From: Candidatus Segatella violae
GTDB lineage: Bacteria > Bacteroidota > Bacteroidia > Bacteroidales > Bacteroidaceae
Length of the DNA stretch: 15,430 bases
Assembly: GCA_002440225.1 (NCBI GenBank)
Contig: DJSH01000024.1
Span: forward strand, 1-15,430
Direction: 5' to 3'
Position numbers and translations under genes: made by a program. Shown here piece after piece: positions 5,136-13,288 of this stretch. The first letter of the stretch is position 1, and each line of letters starts with the position of its first letter. Under the pieces are notes generated by a model. That model did not search any database. It was given only the letters and a program-made list of their open reading frames with translations, and was not told the origin of the DNA.

Positions 5136-6784
5136 TTCTTGTTATTCTTGGCAGGTACGGGCTTCTTAGGGAAAGCCTCGTTTTTGGCGAAGACTTCCTT
5201 TACCTTTTGGATAACGGGGTCATCCAAGTTGATGTACTGTGTCCATGCCTGCTCGTCGAGCATATTGTAGATGATGCGGCTGTCGATGTAACGGTCTAGC
5301 AACTTGTGGCTCTTGCGAATCAAGAGGTTTCGACGCTTGAGTCCATGCTTGTCGGCGTAGGAAGCAAACTGCTCTACCATATTTTGGGTGTCGAGATAGT
5401 CGGCGAGTTGCATCATCTCCTTGAAATTGTTCAGCTTAGGACGGTTGTCGTCGGTGTAAGTGAACGCAAACTGGAGGACGAGACCGCTCATGCTGGCCTC
5501 CTTGAAGTAAGAGGTCATGCCCAGCGTGTCTTCTGGAACGAAGATGTCTGGCGTGATTCCACCGCCTCCGTATACCACTCTGCCCAGCCCTGTGTGGTAG
5601 GCAGGTCCGGTATGCTTGATGCTATCCTGCGAGAAGAACTCGCCGTGCTCGTAGCGATCGAGGAGATCCTGCTCGTAGTCTTTGTCGTCGCCTAGTGTGT
5701 ATGGCTTCTGGATGCATCTGCCTGATGGTGTGTAATAACGAGCTATGGTCAGGCGGATGAGACTATGGTCGGGGAATTCTATCTGTTGCTGTACCAAACC
5801 TTTTCCAAATGAACGGCGACCTATGATGGTGGCACGATCGTTGTCCTGCATGGCACCGGCGAAGATTTCTGCCGAGGAAGCTGAGCCCTCGTTGATGAGT
5901 ACGACCATCGGTATCTTTTGGTAAGAGCCCTTGCCGTCGCTCATGTAGTTTTGGCGAGGAGACTTACGTCCCTGTGTGTAGACAATGAGTTTTTTGTCTG
6001 GCAAGAACTCGTTGGCCATGTTGACGGCAGCGTTGAGGTACCCACCAGAATTGTCGCGCAGGTCGATGCAAAGGTTTTTGAAACCTTGCTGCGAAAGCTT
6101 TGCCAGGGCGATGAGCATCTCTGGATAGGTGTTCTCGCCAAAATTCTTGATGCGAATGTAACCGGTGTTGTCGTCGAGCATGTAAGCTGCGGTGACGCTC
6201 TTGGTAGGAATCTCGCCACGAGTAACCGTGAAGGATTGTATCTTGTTGCTACCATAGCGGATGACGCCAATCTTCACTTTCGTGTCTTTCGGACCTTTGA
6301 GGCGATGCATGGCTTCCTGATTGGTAACATTCTTGCCTACAAACTTTTTGCCGTCCACCATCACAATCTTATCTCCTGCCAAGAGACCTGCCTTCTCTGC
6401 AGGTCCGTTTTGGATGACATTTTGGATGTGGATAGTGTCGTCGCGGATGACAAACTCTACTCCTACGCCCGAGAAAGAGCCTTTCAGGTCGTCTGTGGCC
6501 TGGGCGGCATCCTTGGCACTGATGTATACGGAGTGAGGATCTAGCTCGGCGAGAATCTGAGGTATCGCCTTATCGACCAGGGAGTCGATATTGACAGGGT
6601 CTACATACTGATCGTCAATCAAGTGGAGCAAGTTGTTCAAGCGGTTGCTTCCACTATTGATGACGCTCAGACGATTGCCTGCGAAATGGTTGGAGAAGAA
6701 CGTGCCGATAATGATGCCTATCACCACGCAGGTTGCCATGATGAAGGGCATGAATCGGTTGGTCTTGTTCTTGTTTATATTCAT
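5105..6784 (-). CDS. C-terminal processing peptidase, S41 family (CtpA/Prc)
   Basis: A 559-residue membrane-anchored serine protease of the periplasmic side. Order: N-terminal membrane helix (about 12-30, no clear cleavage site), the LDPHSVYIS segment (81-89) typical of CTPs, a PDZ domain (about 105-185, with GVGVEF and GPAEKAGLLAGD), then the protease core. The catalytic Ser303 lies in GSASSAEI (300-307), and Lys328 and Gln332 in RSFGKGLVQ (324-332). The 25- and 4-residue spacings match the Ser-Lys-Gln triad of Bacillus CtpB. The extended C-terminal region (about 425-535) is helical, and the tail (540-559) is very lysine-rich. It starts 21 nt after the dCMP deaminase stop and overlaps the cyclo-ligase gene by 31 nt. 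Substrates are unknown; family members trim C-termini of envelope proteins. Confidence 0.95.
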   Translation of the reverse strand: MNINKNKTNRFMPFIMATCVVIGIIIGTFFSNHFAGNRLSVINSGSNRLNNLLHLIDDQYVDPVNIDSLVDKAIPQILAELDPHSVYISAKDAAQATDDLKGSFSGVGVEFVIRDDTIHIQNVIQNGPAEKAGLLAGDKIVMVDGKKFVGKNVTNQEAMHRLKGPKDTKVKIGVIRYGSNKIQSFTVTRGEIPTKSVTAAYMLDDNTGYIRIKNFGENTYPEMLIALAKLSQQGFKNLCIDLRDNSGGYLNAAVNMANEFLPDKKLIVYTQGRKSPRQNYMSDGKGSYQKIPMVVLINEGSASSAEIFAGAMQDNDRATIIGRRSFGKGLVQQQIEFPDHSLIRLTIARYYTPSGRCIQKPYTLGDDKDYEQDLLDRYEHGEFFSQDSIKHTGPAYHTGLGRVVYGGGGITPDIFVPEDTLGMTSYFKEASMSGLVLQFAFTYTDDNRPKLNNFKEMMQLADYLDTQNMVEQFASYADKHGLKRRNLLIRKSHKLLDRYIDSRIIYNMLDEQAWTQYINLDDPVIQKVKEVFAKNEAFPKKPVPAKNNKKWTNKKSEKK

Positions 6785-6805
6785 AACTTTCTAACGTTTG
6801 TTGTT

Positions 6806-7252
6806 TTATTCTGCTTTTTCTGTTTCGTCGGGATTGAGGTATTCCACCTTGATGCCCGCTCTTTGCATCAGTTTGATGCCGTCGTCGAGGCGATATTTCT
6901 CAGCGTAAACCACTCGCTTGATGCCTGCCTGGATGATGAGCTTGGCGCATTCGATGCAGGGGGAGGCGGTGACGTAGAGCGTGCTGCCTTCGCTGTTGTT
7001 GTTGCTACGAGCCAACTTGGTGATGGCGTTCGCCTCGGCATGGAGAACGTATGGCTTGGTCACGTTGTTCTCTTCGCAGACATTCTCAAATCCGCTTGGT
7101 GTGCCATTGTAACCGTCGCTGATGATCATCTTCTCTTTTACGACCAAGGCTCCCACCTGACGGCGTTTGCAATAACTGTTTTCTGCCCAAATGCGTGCCA
7201 TTCGCAAGTAGCGAAGGTCTAGCTTGGTCTGTTTGGAAAGTTTGTTCTCCAT
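6806..7252 (-). CDS. dCMP deaminase (ComEB-type cytidine/deoxycytidylate deaminase)
   Basis: A zinc-dependent deaminase converting dCMP to dUMP, the precursor for thymidylate synthase. The 148 residues fit the family. The zinc site is HAE at 71-73 (His71 ligand, Glu73 proton shuttle) and PCIEC at 98-102 (Cys99, Cys102). The NGTPSG segment (49-54) and CKRRQVGALVV (28-38) are characteristic of the dCMP/ComEB subgroup rather than of tRNA or cytosine deaminases. It is 11 nt after the M3 peptidase stop and 21 nt before ctpA, so it is in the same operon. With the cyclo-ligase two genes on, it links to folate-dependent thymidylate synthesis. Confidence 0.93.
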   Translation of the reverse strand: MENKLSKQTKLDLRYLRMARIWAENSYCKRRQVGALVVKEKMIISDGYNGTPSGFENVCEENNVTKPYVLHAEANAITKLARSNNNSEGSTLYVTASPCIECAKLIIQAGIKRVVYAEKYRLDDGIKLMQRAGIKVEYLNPDETEKAE

Positions 7253-7263
7253 ATTTCTTCTAT

Positions 7264-9348
7264 TTATTGTTTCTTCTTAATCTCGTTTCTTTCAAGCAGG
7301 GCATCGATGGTTGGCTCTTGCCCGCGGAATCGCTTGTATAGTGTCATCGGATGTTCTGTTCCTCCCTTCGAGAGAATATTGTCACGGAAGCTTTGGGCGG
7401 TCTTTTGGTCGAAGATGCCGTTCTTCTTGAATACGCTGAAGGCATCGGCATCCAGCACCTCTGCCCACTTGTAGCTATAGTAACCTGCCGCATAGCCACC
7501 CGCCATGATGTGGGAAAACTGTACGGTCATGCAGGTGTTAGGCAGTTGCTTGGTGACCATCGCCTCCGTCCATGCCTTCTTCTCGAATGGGATGATGGCT
7601 TCATTGAAGGCTTCCTTCTTGGTATAGTATGCCATGTCGAGCAGACCGAAACTTACTTGGCGCAAACATCCATAGGCTGCCAAGAAATTGCGGCTCTTCA
7701 CGATGCGCTCTATCAACTCATCTGGCAAAGGCTCGCCCGTCTGATAATGGAAGGCGAAGGTGCGCAAGAATTCTTTCTCCACTGCGTAGTTTTCCATAAA
7801 CTGGGATGGAAGTTCCACGAAATCCCACCATACGTTGGTGCCCGAAAGACTCTCGAAACGGGTGTTGGCGAACATGCCGTGTAGACTGTGGCCGAACTCG
7901 TGGAGGAAAGTCTCCACCTCGCCCAATGTCAGGAGGGCTGGCTTTTCCTCGGTAGGCTTGGTGAAGTTCATCACCACGCTTACGTGTGGACGAACGTTCA
8001 CGCCCTTGTGGTCGATCCATTGTCCCTGGAACTCGGTCATCCAGGCACCGCCCTGCTTACCCTTGCGTGGGAAGAAGTCGGCATAGAACACGGCGAGATA
8101 ACTGCCGTCCTTATCGAATACCTCGAATGCCTTGACGTCTGGATGATATACAGGAATGTCCTTGTTCTCCTTGAAGGTGATGCCATAGAGCTTGTTGGCA
8201 AGACCGAACACGCCCTTGATGACCTTGTCGAGCTGGAAGTAAGGGCGCAGCATCTCTGCATCGAGATTGTATTTCTCCATTTGGAGCTTGTGGGAATAGT
8301 AACCGAAATCCCATGGTTGCATCTCGAAGTCGTCGCCCTCCAATTTCTTGGCGAGTGCCCCTACTTCCTCTACCTCCTTAATGGCAGTAGGCTTGTAGGC
8401 CTCAATAAGGTCGTTGAGGAGCTTGTATACGTTCTGCACGTTGCTTGCCATGCGATGACGGAGCACGTAATCGGCATAGGTCTCGAAGCCCAGCAACTGG
8501 GCGAGCTCACGGCGCAGGTTGACCAAGCGGGTGCATATTTGCAAGTTGTTCTGGTCGTTGTTGTGGGTGCAGACTGTATTGCGAGCCATGTACATCTGCT
8601 TGCGGAGCTCACGCTGGGTGGAGTAGGTCATGAATGGAGAGTAGCTAGGATAATCCAAAGTGAAAATCCAACCTTCCTCATTCTTCTCCTTGGTGTTCTG
8701 GGCAGCAGCGGCGATAGCTGTCTCTGGCAGTCCGTCGAGCTGTGCCTTGTCGGTGATATGAAGGGTGAACGCCTTGTTCTCCTTCAAGAGGTTCTGAGAG
8801 AACTGGAGGGTGAGGATGCTCGCCTCCTCGGTGAGTGCTCTGAGTTTTTTCTTGCCTGCCTCGTCGAGCAAGGCACCGCTACGCACGAAGCCGTCATAGC
8901 TGGTGTCGAGCAACATCTGCTCCTCAGGTGTAAGTTCGCGATTAGGGTGGTCGTGAACAAACTTAATTTTCTCGAAGAGTTTCTTGTTGAGCGTGATGTC
9001 GTTGGCATGCTTGGTGAGGATCGGGCTCAACTTCTGGGCCAGAGCCTCCATCTCATCGCAAGTCTCGGCACTCATCATGCAAGAGAACACGTTGGATACA
9101 CGTCCCAACAAGTCATAGTAATGCTCACCCTTGTCGGTGTCGACACGGGCAATGGTATTTTCGAATGTTGGTTCAGCAGGATCATTGATGATTTTATCTG
9201 TCGCTTCATCGTCACGGCGAATGCCTTCCATGAAAGCCTCCTCATAGTCGCCAAGCTGAATTTTGTCGAATGGAACGGTGTCGTGCGGTGTGTTATAAGG
9301 CACGAAGAATGGGTTTATTCTCTGTTCTGTATTTTTATTGTCTTGCAT
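7264..9348 (-). CDS. dcp: M3 family metallopeptidase (peptidyl-dipeptidase Dcp-like)
   Basis: A 694-residue zinc peptidase close in length to E. coli Dcp (681). The zinc motif HEFGH is at 483-487 within FLHEFGHSLHGMF; the third ligand is Glu512 in WDFVELPSQ, 25 residues after the second His, as in M3 peptidases. The C-terminal half carries the M3 hallmarks SHIMAGGYAAGYYSYKWAEV and TEHPMTLYKRFRG. No signal peptide is present, so it is probably cytoplasmic and degrades short peptides by releasing C-terminal dipeptides. The choice of Dcp over oligopeptidase A is by overall resemblance. It is the first gene of a four-gene operon with its own -7 element just upstream. A 499-codon antisense frame lies over its N-terminal half but looks like a codon-bias shadow. 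Confidence 0.94.
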   Translation of the reverse strand: MQDNKNTEQRINPFFVPYNTPHDTVPFDKIQLGDYEEAFMEGIRRDDEATDKIINDPAEPTFENTIARVDTDKGEHYYDLLGRVSNVFSCMMSAETCDEMEALAQKLSPILTKHANDITLNKKLFEKIKFVHDHPNRELTPEEQMLLDTSYDGFVRSGALLDEAGKKKLRALTEEASILTLQFSQNLLKENKAFTLHITDKAQLDGLPETAIAAAAQNTKEKNEEGWIFTLDYPSYSPFMTYSTQRELRKQMYMARNTVCTHNNDQNNLQICTRLVNLRRELAQLLGFETYADYVLRHRMASNVQNVYKLLNDLIEAYKPTAIKEVEEVGALAKKLEGDDFEMQPWDFGYYSHKLQMEKYNLDAEMLRPYFQLDKVIKGVFGLANKLYGITFKENKDIPVYHPDVKAFEVFDKDGSYLAVFYADFFPRKGKQGGAWMTEFQGQWIDHKGVNVRPHVSVVMNFTKPTEEKPALLTLGEVETFLHEFGHSLHGMFANTRFESLSGTNVWWDFVELPSQFMENYAVEKEFLRTFAFHYQTGEPLPDELIERIVKSRNFLAAYGCLRQVSFGLLDMAYYTKKEAFNEAIIPFEKKAWTEAMVTKQLPNTCMTVQFSHIMAGGYAAGYYSYKWAEVLDADAFSVFKKNGIFDQKTAQSFRDNILSKGGTEHPMTLYKRFRGQEPTIDALLERNEIKKKQ

Positions 9349-9367
9349 AAATTATCATTTTTAGTTG

Positions 9368-9375
9368 CAAAGATA
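9368..9375 (-). promoter_or_regulatory. -7 element (TATCTTTG) for the dcp operon
   Basis: Minus-strand match to TAnnTTTG, ending 19 nt before the dcp ATG. No -33 TTTG is seen at the expected distance. Confidence 0.55.
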
Positions 9376-9468
9376 AGAAAAAAATGATGTTTCTCACCTT
9401 ATTTATAAAGAGATTTAACTAATATTACACTCGTTTGGGTCTTAATATGTTTTAAGGTGCATCATATT

Positions 9469-10143
9469 TTAGCGATTGATCAGTTTCTCAAGTGCAGGAA
9501 CTTGAATTTTTCCACGGGATAGAGAGAGTAGACCTTGGCTTTGCATCTCATTGAGTGCGTGGGAAATATAGAGGCGTTTGGTGTTGAGCTCATCGGCTAA
9601 TCTTGTCATCTTGATGTGGAATGTCTTTTCTCCTGCGGGGCGAATGCAATGCGACTCGAAGAAACGCACAATGCGTTCGATGAGGCTTTTGGGAGGAACA
9701 CGGAAATTGTGCCTGTTGTTCTTTTGAGTCTGTGTAGATATCATGTTGAGCAAGTTGATGCGAAATATCTCGAAATTGTCTGATAATTTTGATAATTCTT
9801 GCTTACTGATACTCATCAGGCTGCAATTGCTTTTTGCCACATAGGTGTGGGTGAAACGTTGGGTGAGACCAAAGATGCGCTCTGGTTGGAATATCTCGGG
9901 AGCCATAATGTCTTCTTCTATTTGGTAGCCATGGTCATCGGCTTCTGTGATGACATTTATTTCTCCTGTAATCAGAAAGAATAGACGCCGACAGACCTCG
10001 CCTTCCTGGACAATAGTCTCTCCGGTATCGACTTTCTTGAAATCGAACCTAGTGGTGCCGGCCGCTTGTTGTAGATCGTTGCGGCTCATTCCCAGGAAGA
10101 GAGGAAGGACGAGTAAGCTATCGTATAGTCTATTCTCTGACAT
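9469..10143 (-). CDS. Crp/Fnr family transcriptional regulator
   Basis: A 224-residue two-domain regulator. Residues about 15-130 form a cyclic-nucleotide-binding-type beta-roll (TGETIVQEGEVCRRLFFLITGEI, given here as its segments 40-49 and 50-62), followed by a long dimerisation helix. A winged HTH lies at about 175-215 (TRLADELNTKRLYISHALNE). The N-terminus lacks the cysteine cluster of oxygen-sensing FNR, and the beta-roll lacks an obvious cAMP phosphate-binding RxS motif, so the ligand is unknown. The gene starts 5 nt after the ApbE stop and is the last gene of the operon that begins with DUF4199. No terminator is visible in the 120 bp before the dcp operon, so some read-through into dcp is possible. 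Confidence 0.9.
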   Translation of the reverse strand: MSENRLYDSLLVLPLFLGMSRNDLQQAAGTTRFDFKKVDTGETIVQEGEVCRRLFFLITGEINVITEADDHGYQIEEDIMAPEIFQPERIFGLTQRFTHTYVAKSNCSLMSISKQELSKLSDNFEIFRINLLNMISTQTQKNNRHNFRVPPKSLIERIVRFFESHCIRPAGEKTFHIKMTRLADELNTKRLYISHALNEMQSQGLLSLSRGKIQVPALEKLINR

Positions 10144-10148
10144 GTGAA

Positions 10149-11168
10149 TTATTTGTTAAGAATTTTCTTCTGAATGGATGGCGAATACCATATCTTGTTG
10201 TTGCCTTTGGCATCAGAATAGATGAGATAGGCACACAATTCTGGGTGTCGTTCCAAAATCTTTTTTGTTCCGTCCATGCCCATTACCATGAATGATGTGG
10301 CATAGGCGTCGGCCGTGGCGCAATCCTTGGCTAAGACTGTGGCCGACAGGATGTTGTGCTGCACAGGGTAGCCCGTCTTTGGGTCGATGGTATGGGCGTA
10401 TTTCTTGCCATTTTTGTAATAGAAATTGCGGTAGTTTCCACTGGTGGCCATGGCGATGTCGGTGATGTCGAGTACGTCTTGCAACTCTTGGTTGGTGTTG
10501 GTGGAGTCGTCTGTAGGCTTATTGATGCCAATGTGCCATGGCACTTGCTTGTCGCTTACGCCACTTACCACGATTTCGCCACCTATCTCAACCATGTAGT
10601 TGAGGATGCCCTTTTTCTTTAGAAACTTTGCCACAACGTCGCTTCCATATCCCTTGGCGATGGCTGAACAATCGAGCATGGTCTGTGGGTGCTGCTTATA
10701 GATATGTCCATCCTTTAGACTCACTTTTTGGTATCCCACCAAGGCGCGTATGCTGTCAAGCTTTTCTTGGGTAGGTGGCACGCCATGCTTAAATCCAAAT
10801 CCCCAAAGGTTTACCATGGGGGCTACCGTGATGTCGAACGCTCCTTGGGTGTCCTTGGAGATGGACTCAGCCAATGTGAAAACCTCTTTGAACATTCCAT
10901 TCACCTCTACATTTTCGTTTCGGTTGATGCGAGAGATGATAGACGTGTTGTTGAAGGGTGACAACGATTGGTCGACCTTCTTGAGCTCTGCTTCAATCTC
11001 TTTCTGGTAGTTTTCGTCGCTCTGGTAGGTGATGTGATAGATGGTACCGAAGACGAATCCCGTATCTTTCTGATATGGGGTATCGTGTTGTTGCCTGATG
11101 ATGATGATGGTTCCGATGAGGAGAACCATCAAGAATGGCACTTGCCAGATGAGTTTCTTGTTCTTCAT
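10149..11168 (-). CDS. apbE: FAD:protein FMN transferase (ApbE)
   Basis: Attaches FMN from FAD to threonine or serine residues of extracytoplasmic redox proteins such as the NqrB/NqrC and RnfG subunits. The 339 residues fit the family. An N-terminal membrane helix (about 8-24) has no lipobox Cys, so it is probably a signal anchor rather than a lipoprotein. Motifs: FDITVAPMVNLWGFG (111-125), DCSAIAKGYGSD (166-177), EIGGE (194-198), TSGNYRNF (242-249), HTIDPKTGYP (259-268) and the metal-binding D282-x-ATADAYAT. Gaps of 5 nt on either side (after the DUF6048-like gene, before the Crp/Fnr gene) place it firmly in the operon. Its flavoprotein target is not encoded in the window. Confidence 0.96.
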   Translation of the reverse strand: MKNKKLIWQVPFLMVLLIGTIIIIRQQHDTPYQKDTGFVFGTIYHITYQSDENYQKEIEAELKKVDQSLSPFNNTSIISRINRNENVEVNGMFKEVFTLAESISKDTQGAFDITVAPMVNLWGFGFKHGVPPTQEKLDSIRALVGYQKVSLKDGHIYKQHPQTMLDCSAIAKGYGSDVVAKFLKKKGILNYMVEIGGEIVVSGVSDKQVPWHIGINKPTDDSTNTNQELQDVLDITDIAMATSGNYRNFYYKNGKKYAHTIDPKTGYPVQHNILSATVLAKDCATADAYATSFMVMGMDGTKKILERHPELCAYLIYSDAKGNNKIWYSPSIQKKILNK

Positions 11169-11173
11169 TGCTT

Positions 11174-11869
11174 TTATATCTCTAATGTGACGTTGAATGT
11201 ACCTCCGAATCTAGAGCCTCCCTGCTTGCCGAAGCCTGGAACATACCAAGTGTTGCCTAATGTTCCATCGTTTTTGAAAAGGCGACGTTTGTAGCGGAGG
11301 CTCCATCCCATGCGTAAAGGTCCCCATATCTTGGCATCGACGCCGATGACTCCCTCTAGCCAATGGTAGTTGCAGGAGATGTCTTTGCCTCCGTATTCGG
11401 CTTTGCCACCCCACACTGGGTCTTCTACTGGGGGTGCACTAAGGTCGTACTTATAAAAAGTGCATCCATAGCGGAAACCTCCAAACAGGCGGTAGTCGTC
11501 GTGCTTGTTTTTCAGTAGGTTCCAGTCGCAACCTAACCTAAAGTAGGGGGCGCTGGTCTTATAGGTGATTTTGGTTGACTCGTCGGTAGCGTCGGCCTTT
11601 CCATATCCCAATTCGAAGACAGGATAGTATTTGTCCTTCAGGTCGATGCGCAGAGATGCCTCGTACTGACCATAGTCGCTCACCATCATTTGTACTGGGC
11701 CGATGAGGTCTATGCCTACAGCCATACCCTTGAATAGAGGCACGGAGTCTGCCTTTTGTTCTATCACCTTCTTCTTGGCGGTTTGGGCTTGGACTGAGGT
11801 GGCGGATAGCATGGCAATGCTACTGATTGCGATTGCCAAAATATATGTAGAAATGTGCTTTGGATGCAT
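11174..11869 (-). CDS. Probable outer-membrane beta-barrel protein, DUF6048-like
   Basis: A 231-residue exported protein with a signal peptide (about 1-28, ending SVQA before QT). The mature part alternates polar and aromatic residues in the manner of a small beta-barrel: PYFRLGCDWNLL, FGGFRYGCTFYKYD, LRMGWSLRYKRRLF, and a terminal FGGTFNVTLEI. I recall this as the DUF6048 family of Bacteroidota, found next to DUF6452 lipoproteins; its function is not known. The start at 11867-11869 is required to keep the signal peptide, and it makes the gene overlap the upstream lipoprotein gene by 50 nt in another frame. It is followed 5 nt later by apbE. Confidence 0.82.
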   Translation of the reverse strand: MHPKHISTYILAIAISSIAMLSATSVQAQTAKKKVIEQKADSVPLFKGMAVGIDLIGPVQMMVSDYGQYEASLRIDLKDKYYPVFELGYGKADATDESTKITYKTSAPYFRLGCDWNLLKNKHDDYRLFGGFRYGCTFYKYDLSAPPVEDPVWGGKAEYGGKDISCNYHWLEGVIGVDAKIWGPLRMGWSLRYKRRLFKNDGTLGNTWYVPGFGKQGGSRFGGTFNVTLEI

Positions 11870-12302
11870 TGTAGTTTACCTCTTTGTTGTTGATTACTAT
11901 TGAGTCGATGATGTTGTGGGTGGTCTTCACATCTGTAATGGTGTGGAAGAATGCCGGGCTACAATCTACCGATTCGAAATGTGAGTAATTCTCCTTGAAT
12001 ACGATCACGGTATCCTTGAACACACGTTTGTCCTGTGTACTAACCACGAAGTAGAGGCTATCCTTGTCTTTCCTGTAGCTCATTGGCAGGCTGAAGCTAT
12101 CTACATCCACATCCTTGTTGATGAGCACACTGTCGATGCCGTCAAGTTTGGTGGTGGAAATAGTGAGCGTGTCTGTGAGCTTGGTGATGTCGCCTTGCAA
12201 CTTATACTTGGTGTATACGGTGTTGTTGAGCGGACAGTCGAGTGTCGTGCATCCTACCATTGCCATGATGGCGAGGAGAATGAAGGGTATTATTTTCCGC
12301 AT
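11820..12302 (-). CDS. Lipoprotein, DUF6452-like
   Basis: A 160-residue lipoprotein. The signal peptide MRKIIPFILLAIMAMVGC places the lipidated Cys at 18. The mature part has a second early Cys (23) and a third at about 114 (VDCSPAF), which could form a disulfide, and is beta-strand-rich with threonine-rich strands (KLTDTLTISTTKLDG). I recall this as DUF6452, usually encoded with DUF6048; no function is known. It overlaps the glycosyltransferase gene upstream by 13 nt and the DUF6048-like gene downstream by 50 nt, suggesting tight translational coupling and possibly a shared complex at the outer membrane (inference). Confidence 0.83.
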   Translation of the reverse strand: MRKIIPFILLAIMAMVGCTTLDCPLNNTVYTKYKLQGDITKLTDTLTISTTKLDGIDSVLINKDVDVDSFSLPMSYRKDKDSLYFVVSTQDKRVFKDTVIVFKENYSHFESVDCSPAFFHTITDVKTTHNIIDSIVINNKEVNYNASKAHFYIYFGNRNQ

Positions 12303-13261
12303 CTTATTTTCTTTTCTATTTGATAATCGTTACGGTTTGGGTTCTGTCGGCTGATGAGGTCGCCCAAGAAACCTGCCAAGAACAACTGGCTGCCTAGCAG
12401 CATTGCCGTGAGGGCAATGAAGAAATAAGGCGAGTCGGTGATGAGATGGCCATAGATACCGTTGTGTAGGTCGATGAGCTTGTCGATGCCGAGTCCTATC
12501 AGGGCAAGGAAGGCTATGAAGAATACTACGCTGCCCAGAAAACCGAACACGTGCATTGGCTTCTTGCCAAAGTTGCTCAAAAACCAAAGGGTCATCAAGT
12601 CGAGATAACCGTTTACAAAACGGTTCCAGCCCATGAACTTGGACTTACCAAATTTGCGGGCCTGATGGTGTACTGGCTTTTCGCCTATCTTGTCGAAGCC
12701 TGCGTTCTTGGCCAGATATGGAATGTAGCGATGCATTTCGCCGTATACCTCTATGTTTTTCACAACATCTTTGCGGTATGCTTTTAGTCCACAGTTGAAG
12801 TCGTGGAGGTTGTGGATGCCGCTCACCTTGCGAGCGGTAGCATTGAAAAGCTTGGTAGGGATAGTCTTCGACAGAGGGTCGCCTTGTTTGCGGTTTTGCT
12901 TGTAGCCTGAAACGAGGTCATAGCCCTCCTTGGTTATCATGCGATAGAGTGCTGGTATCTCGTCGGGTGAGTCTTGTAGGTCGGCATCCATTGTGATGAC
13001 AACGTCTCCTTGCGCCTCTTTAAATCCGCAATAGAGGGCAGGACTCTTACCGTAGTTGCGGCGGAATTTAATGCCTTTTACTTGGTCGTGTTTCTCCGCG
13101 AGATTCTCGATGACTTGCCAAGATGAGTCAGTAGAGCCATCGTTGACGAATATTACCTCGTAGGTGAAGTCGTTGGCATCCATTACTCTTGCTATCCATG
13201 CGTAGAGCTCAGGCAGTGATTCTTCTTCATTGAATAGAGGTACAATAACTGAAATGTCCAT
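12290..13261 (-). CDS. GT2 family glycosyltransferase (polyprenyl-phosphate type, GtrB/DPM1-like)
   Basis: A 323-residue membrane glycosyltransferase. The GT-A domain (1-about 230) begins MDISVIVPLFNEEESLPEL, with FVNDGSTDSSW at 38-48 and the metal-binding DADLQD at 92-97. Two membrane helices follow (about 236-258 and 277-301). This is the architecture of enzymes that move a sugar from a nucleotide sugar to undecaprenyl or dolichyl phosphate on the cytoplasmic face; the sugar cannot be read from the sequence. It lies 27 nt after a DUF4199 membrane-protein gene, a pairing common in Bacteroidota, and overlaps the downstream lipoprotein gene by 13 nt. Confidence 0.93.
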   Translation of the reverse strand: MDISVIVPLFNEEESLPELYAWIARVMDANDFTYEVIFVNDGSTDSSWQVIENLAEKHDQVKGIKFRRNYGKSPALYCGFKEAQGDVVITMDADLQDSPDEIPALYRMITKEGYDLVSGYKQNRKQGDPLSKTIPTKLFNATARKVSGIHNLHDFNCGLKAYRKDVVKNIEVYGEMHRYIPYLAKNAGFDKIGEKPVHHQARKFGKSKFMGWNRFVNGYLDLMTLWFLSNFGKKPMHVFGFLGSVVFFIAFLALIGLGIDKLIDLHNGIYGHLITDSPYFFIALTAMLLGSQLFLAGFLGDLISRQNPNRNDYQIEKKIRCGK

Positions 13262-13288
13262 TTTCTTCTTGTTTTATATGAGCGATTC

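Noticed and set aside
5918..7222. Long plus-strand frames antisense to ctpA and the dCMP deaminase gene
   Set aside because: They are codon-bias shadows over well-supported genes, with no domains or promoters of their own.
7888..9387. 499-codon open frame on the plus strand antisense to dcp
   Set aside because: It mirrors the dcp codons, has no recognisable domain and a skewed Leu/Val/His-rich composition; dcp has intact zinc and family motifs across the same DNA.
9384..9465. Interrupted inverted repeat ATGATG-CACCTT / AAGGTGCATCAT between the Crp/Fnr gene and dcp
   Set aside because: One arm has a 5-nt interruption and the loop is over 50 nt, so it is weak as a terminator or operator.
9469..10143. 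Oxygen-sensing FNR identity for the Crp/Fnr regulator
   Set aside because: The N-terminal cysteine cluster needed for the Fe-S centre is missing; only scattered cysteines are present.
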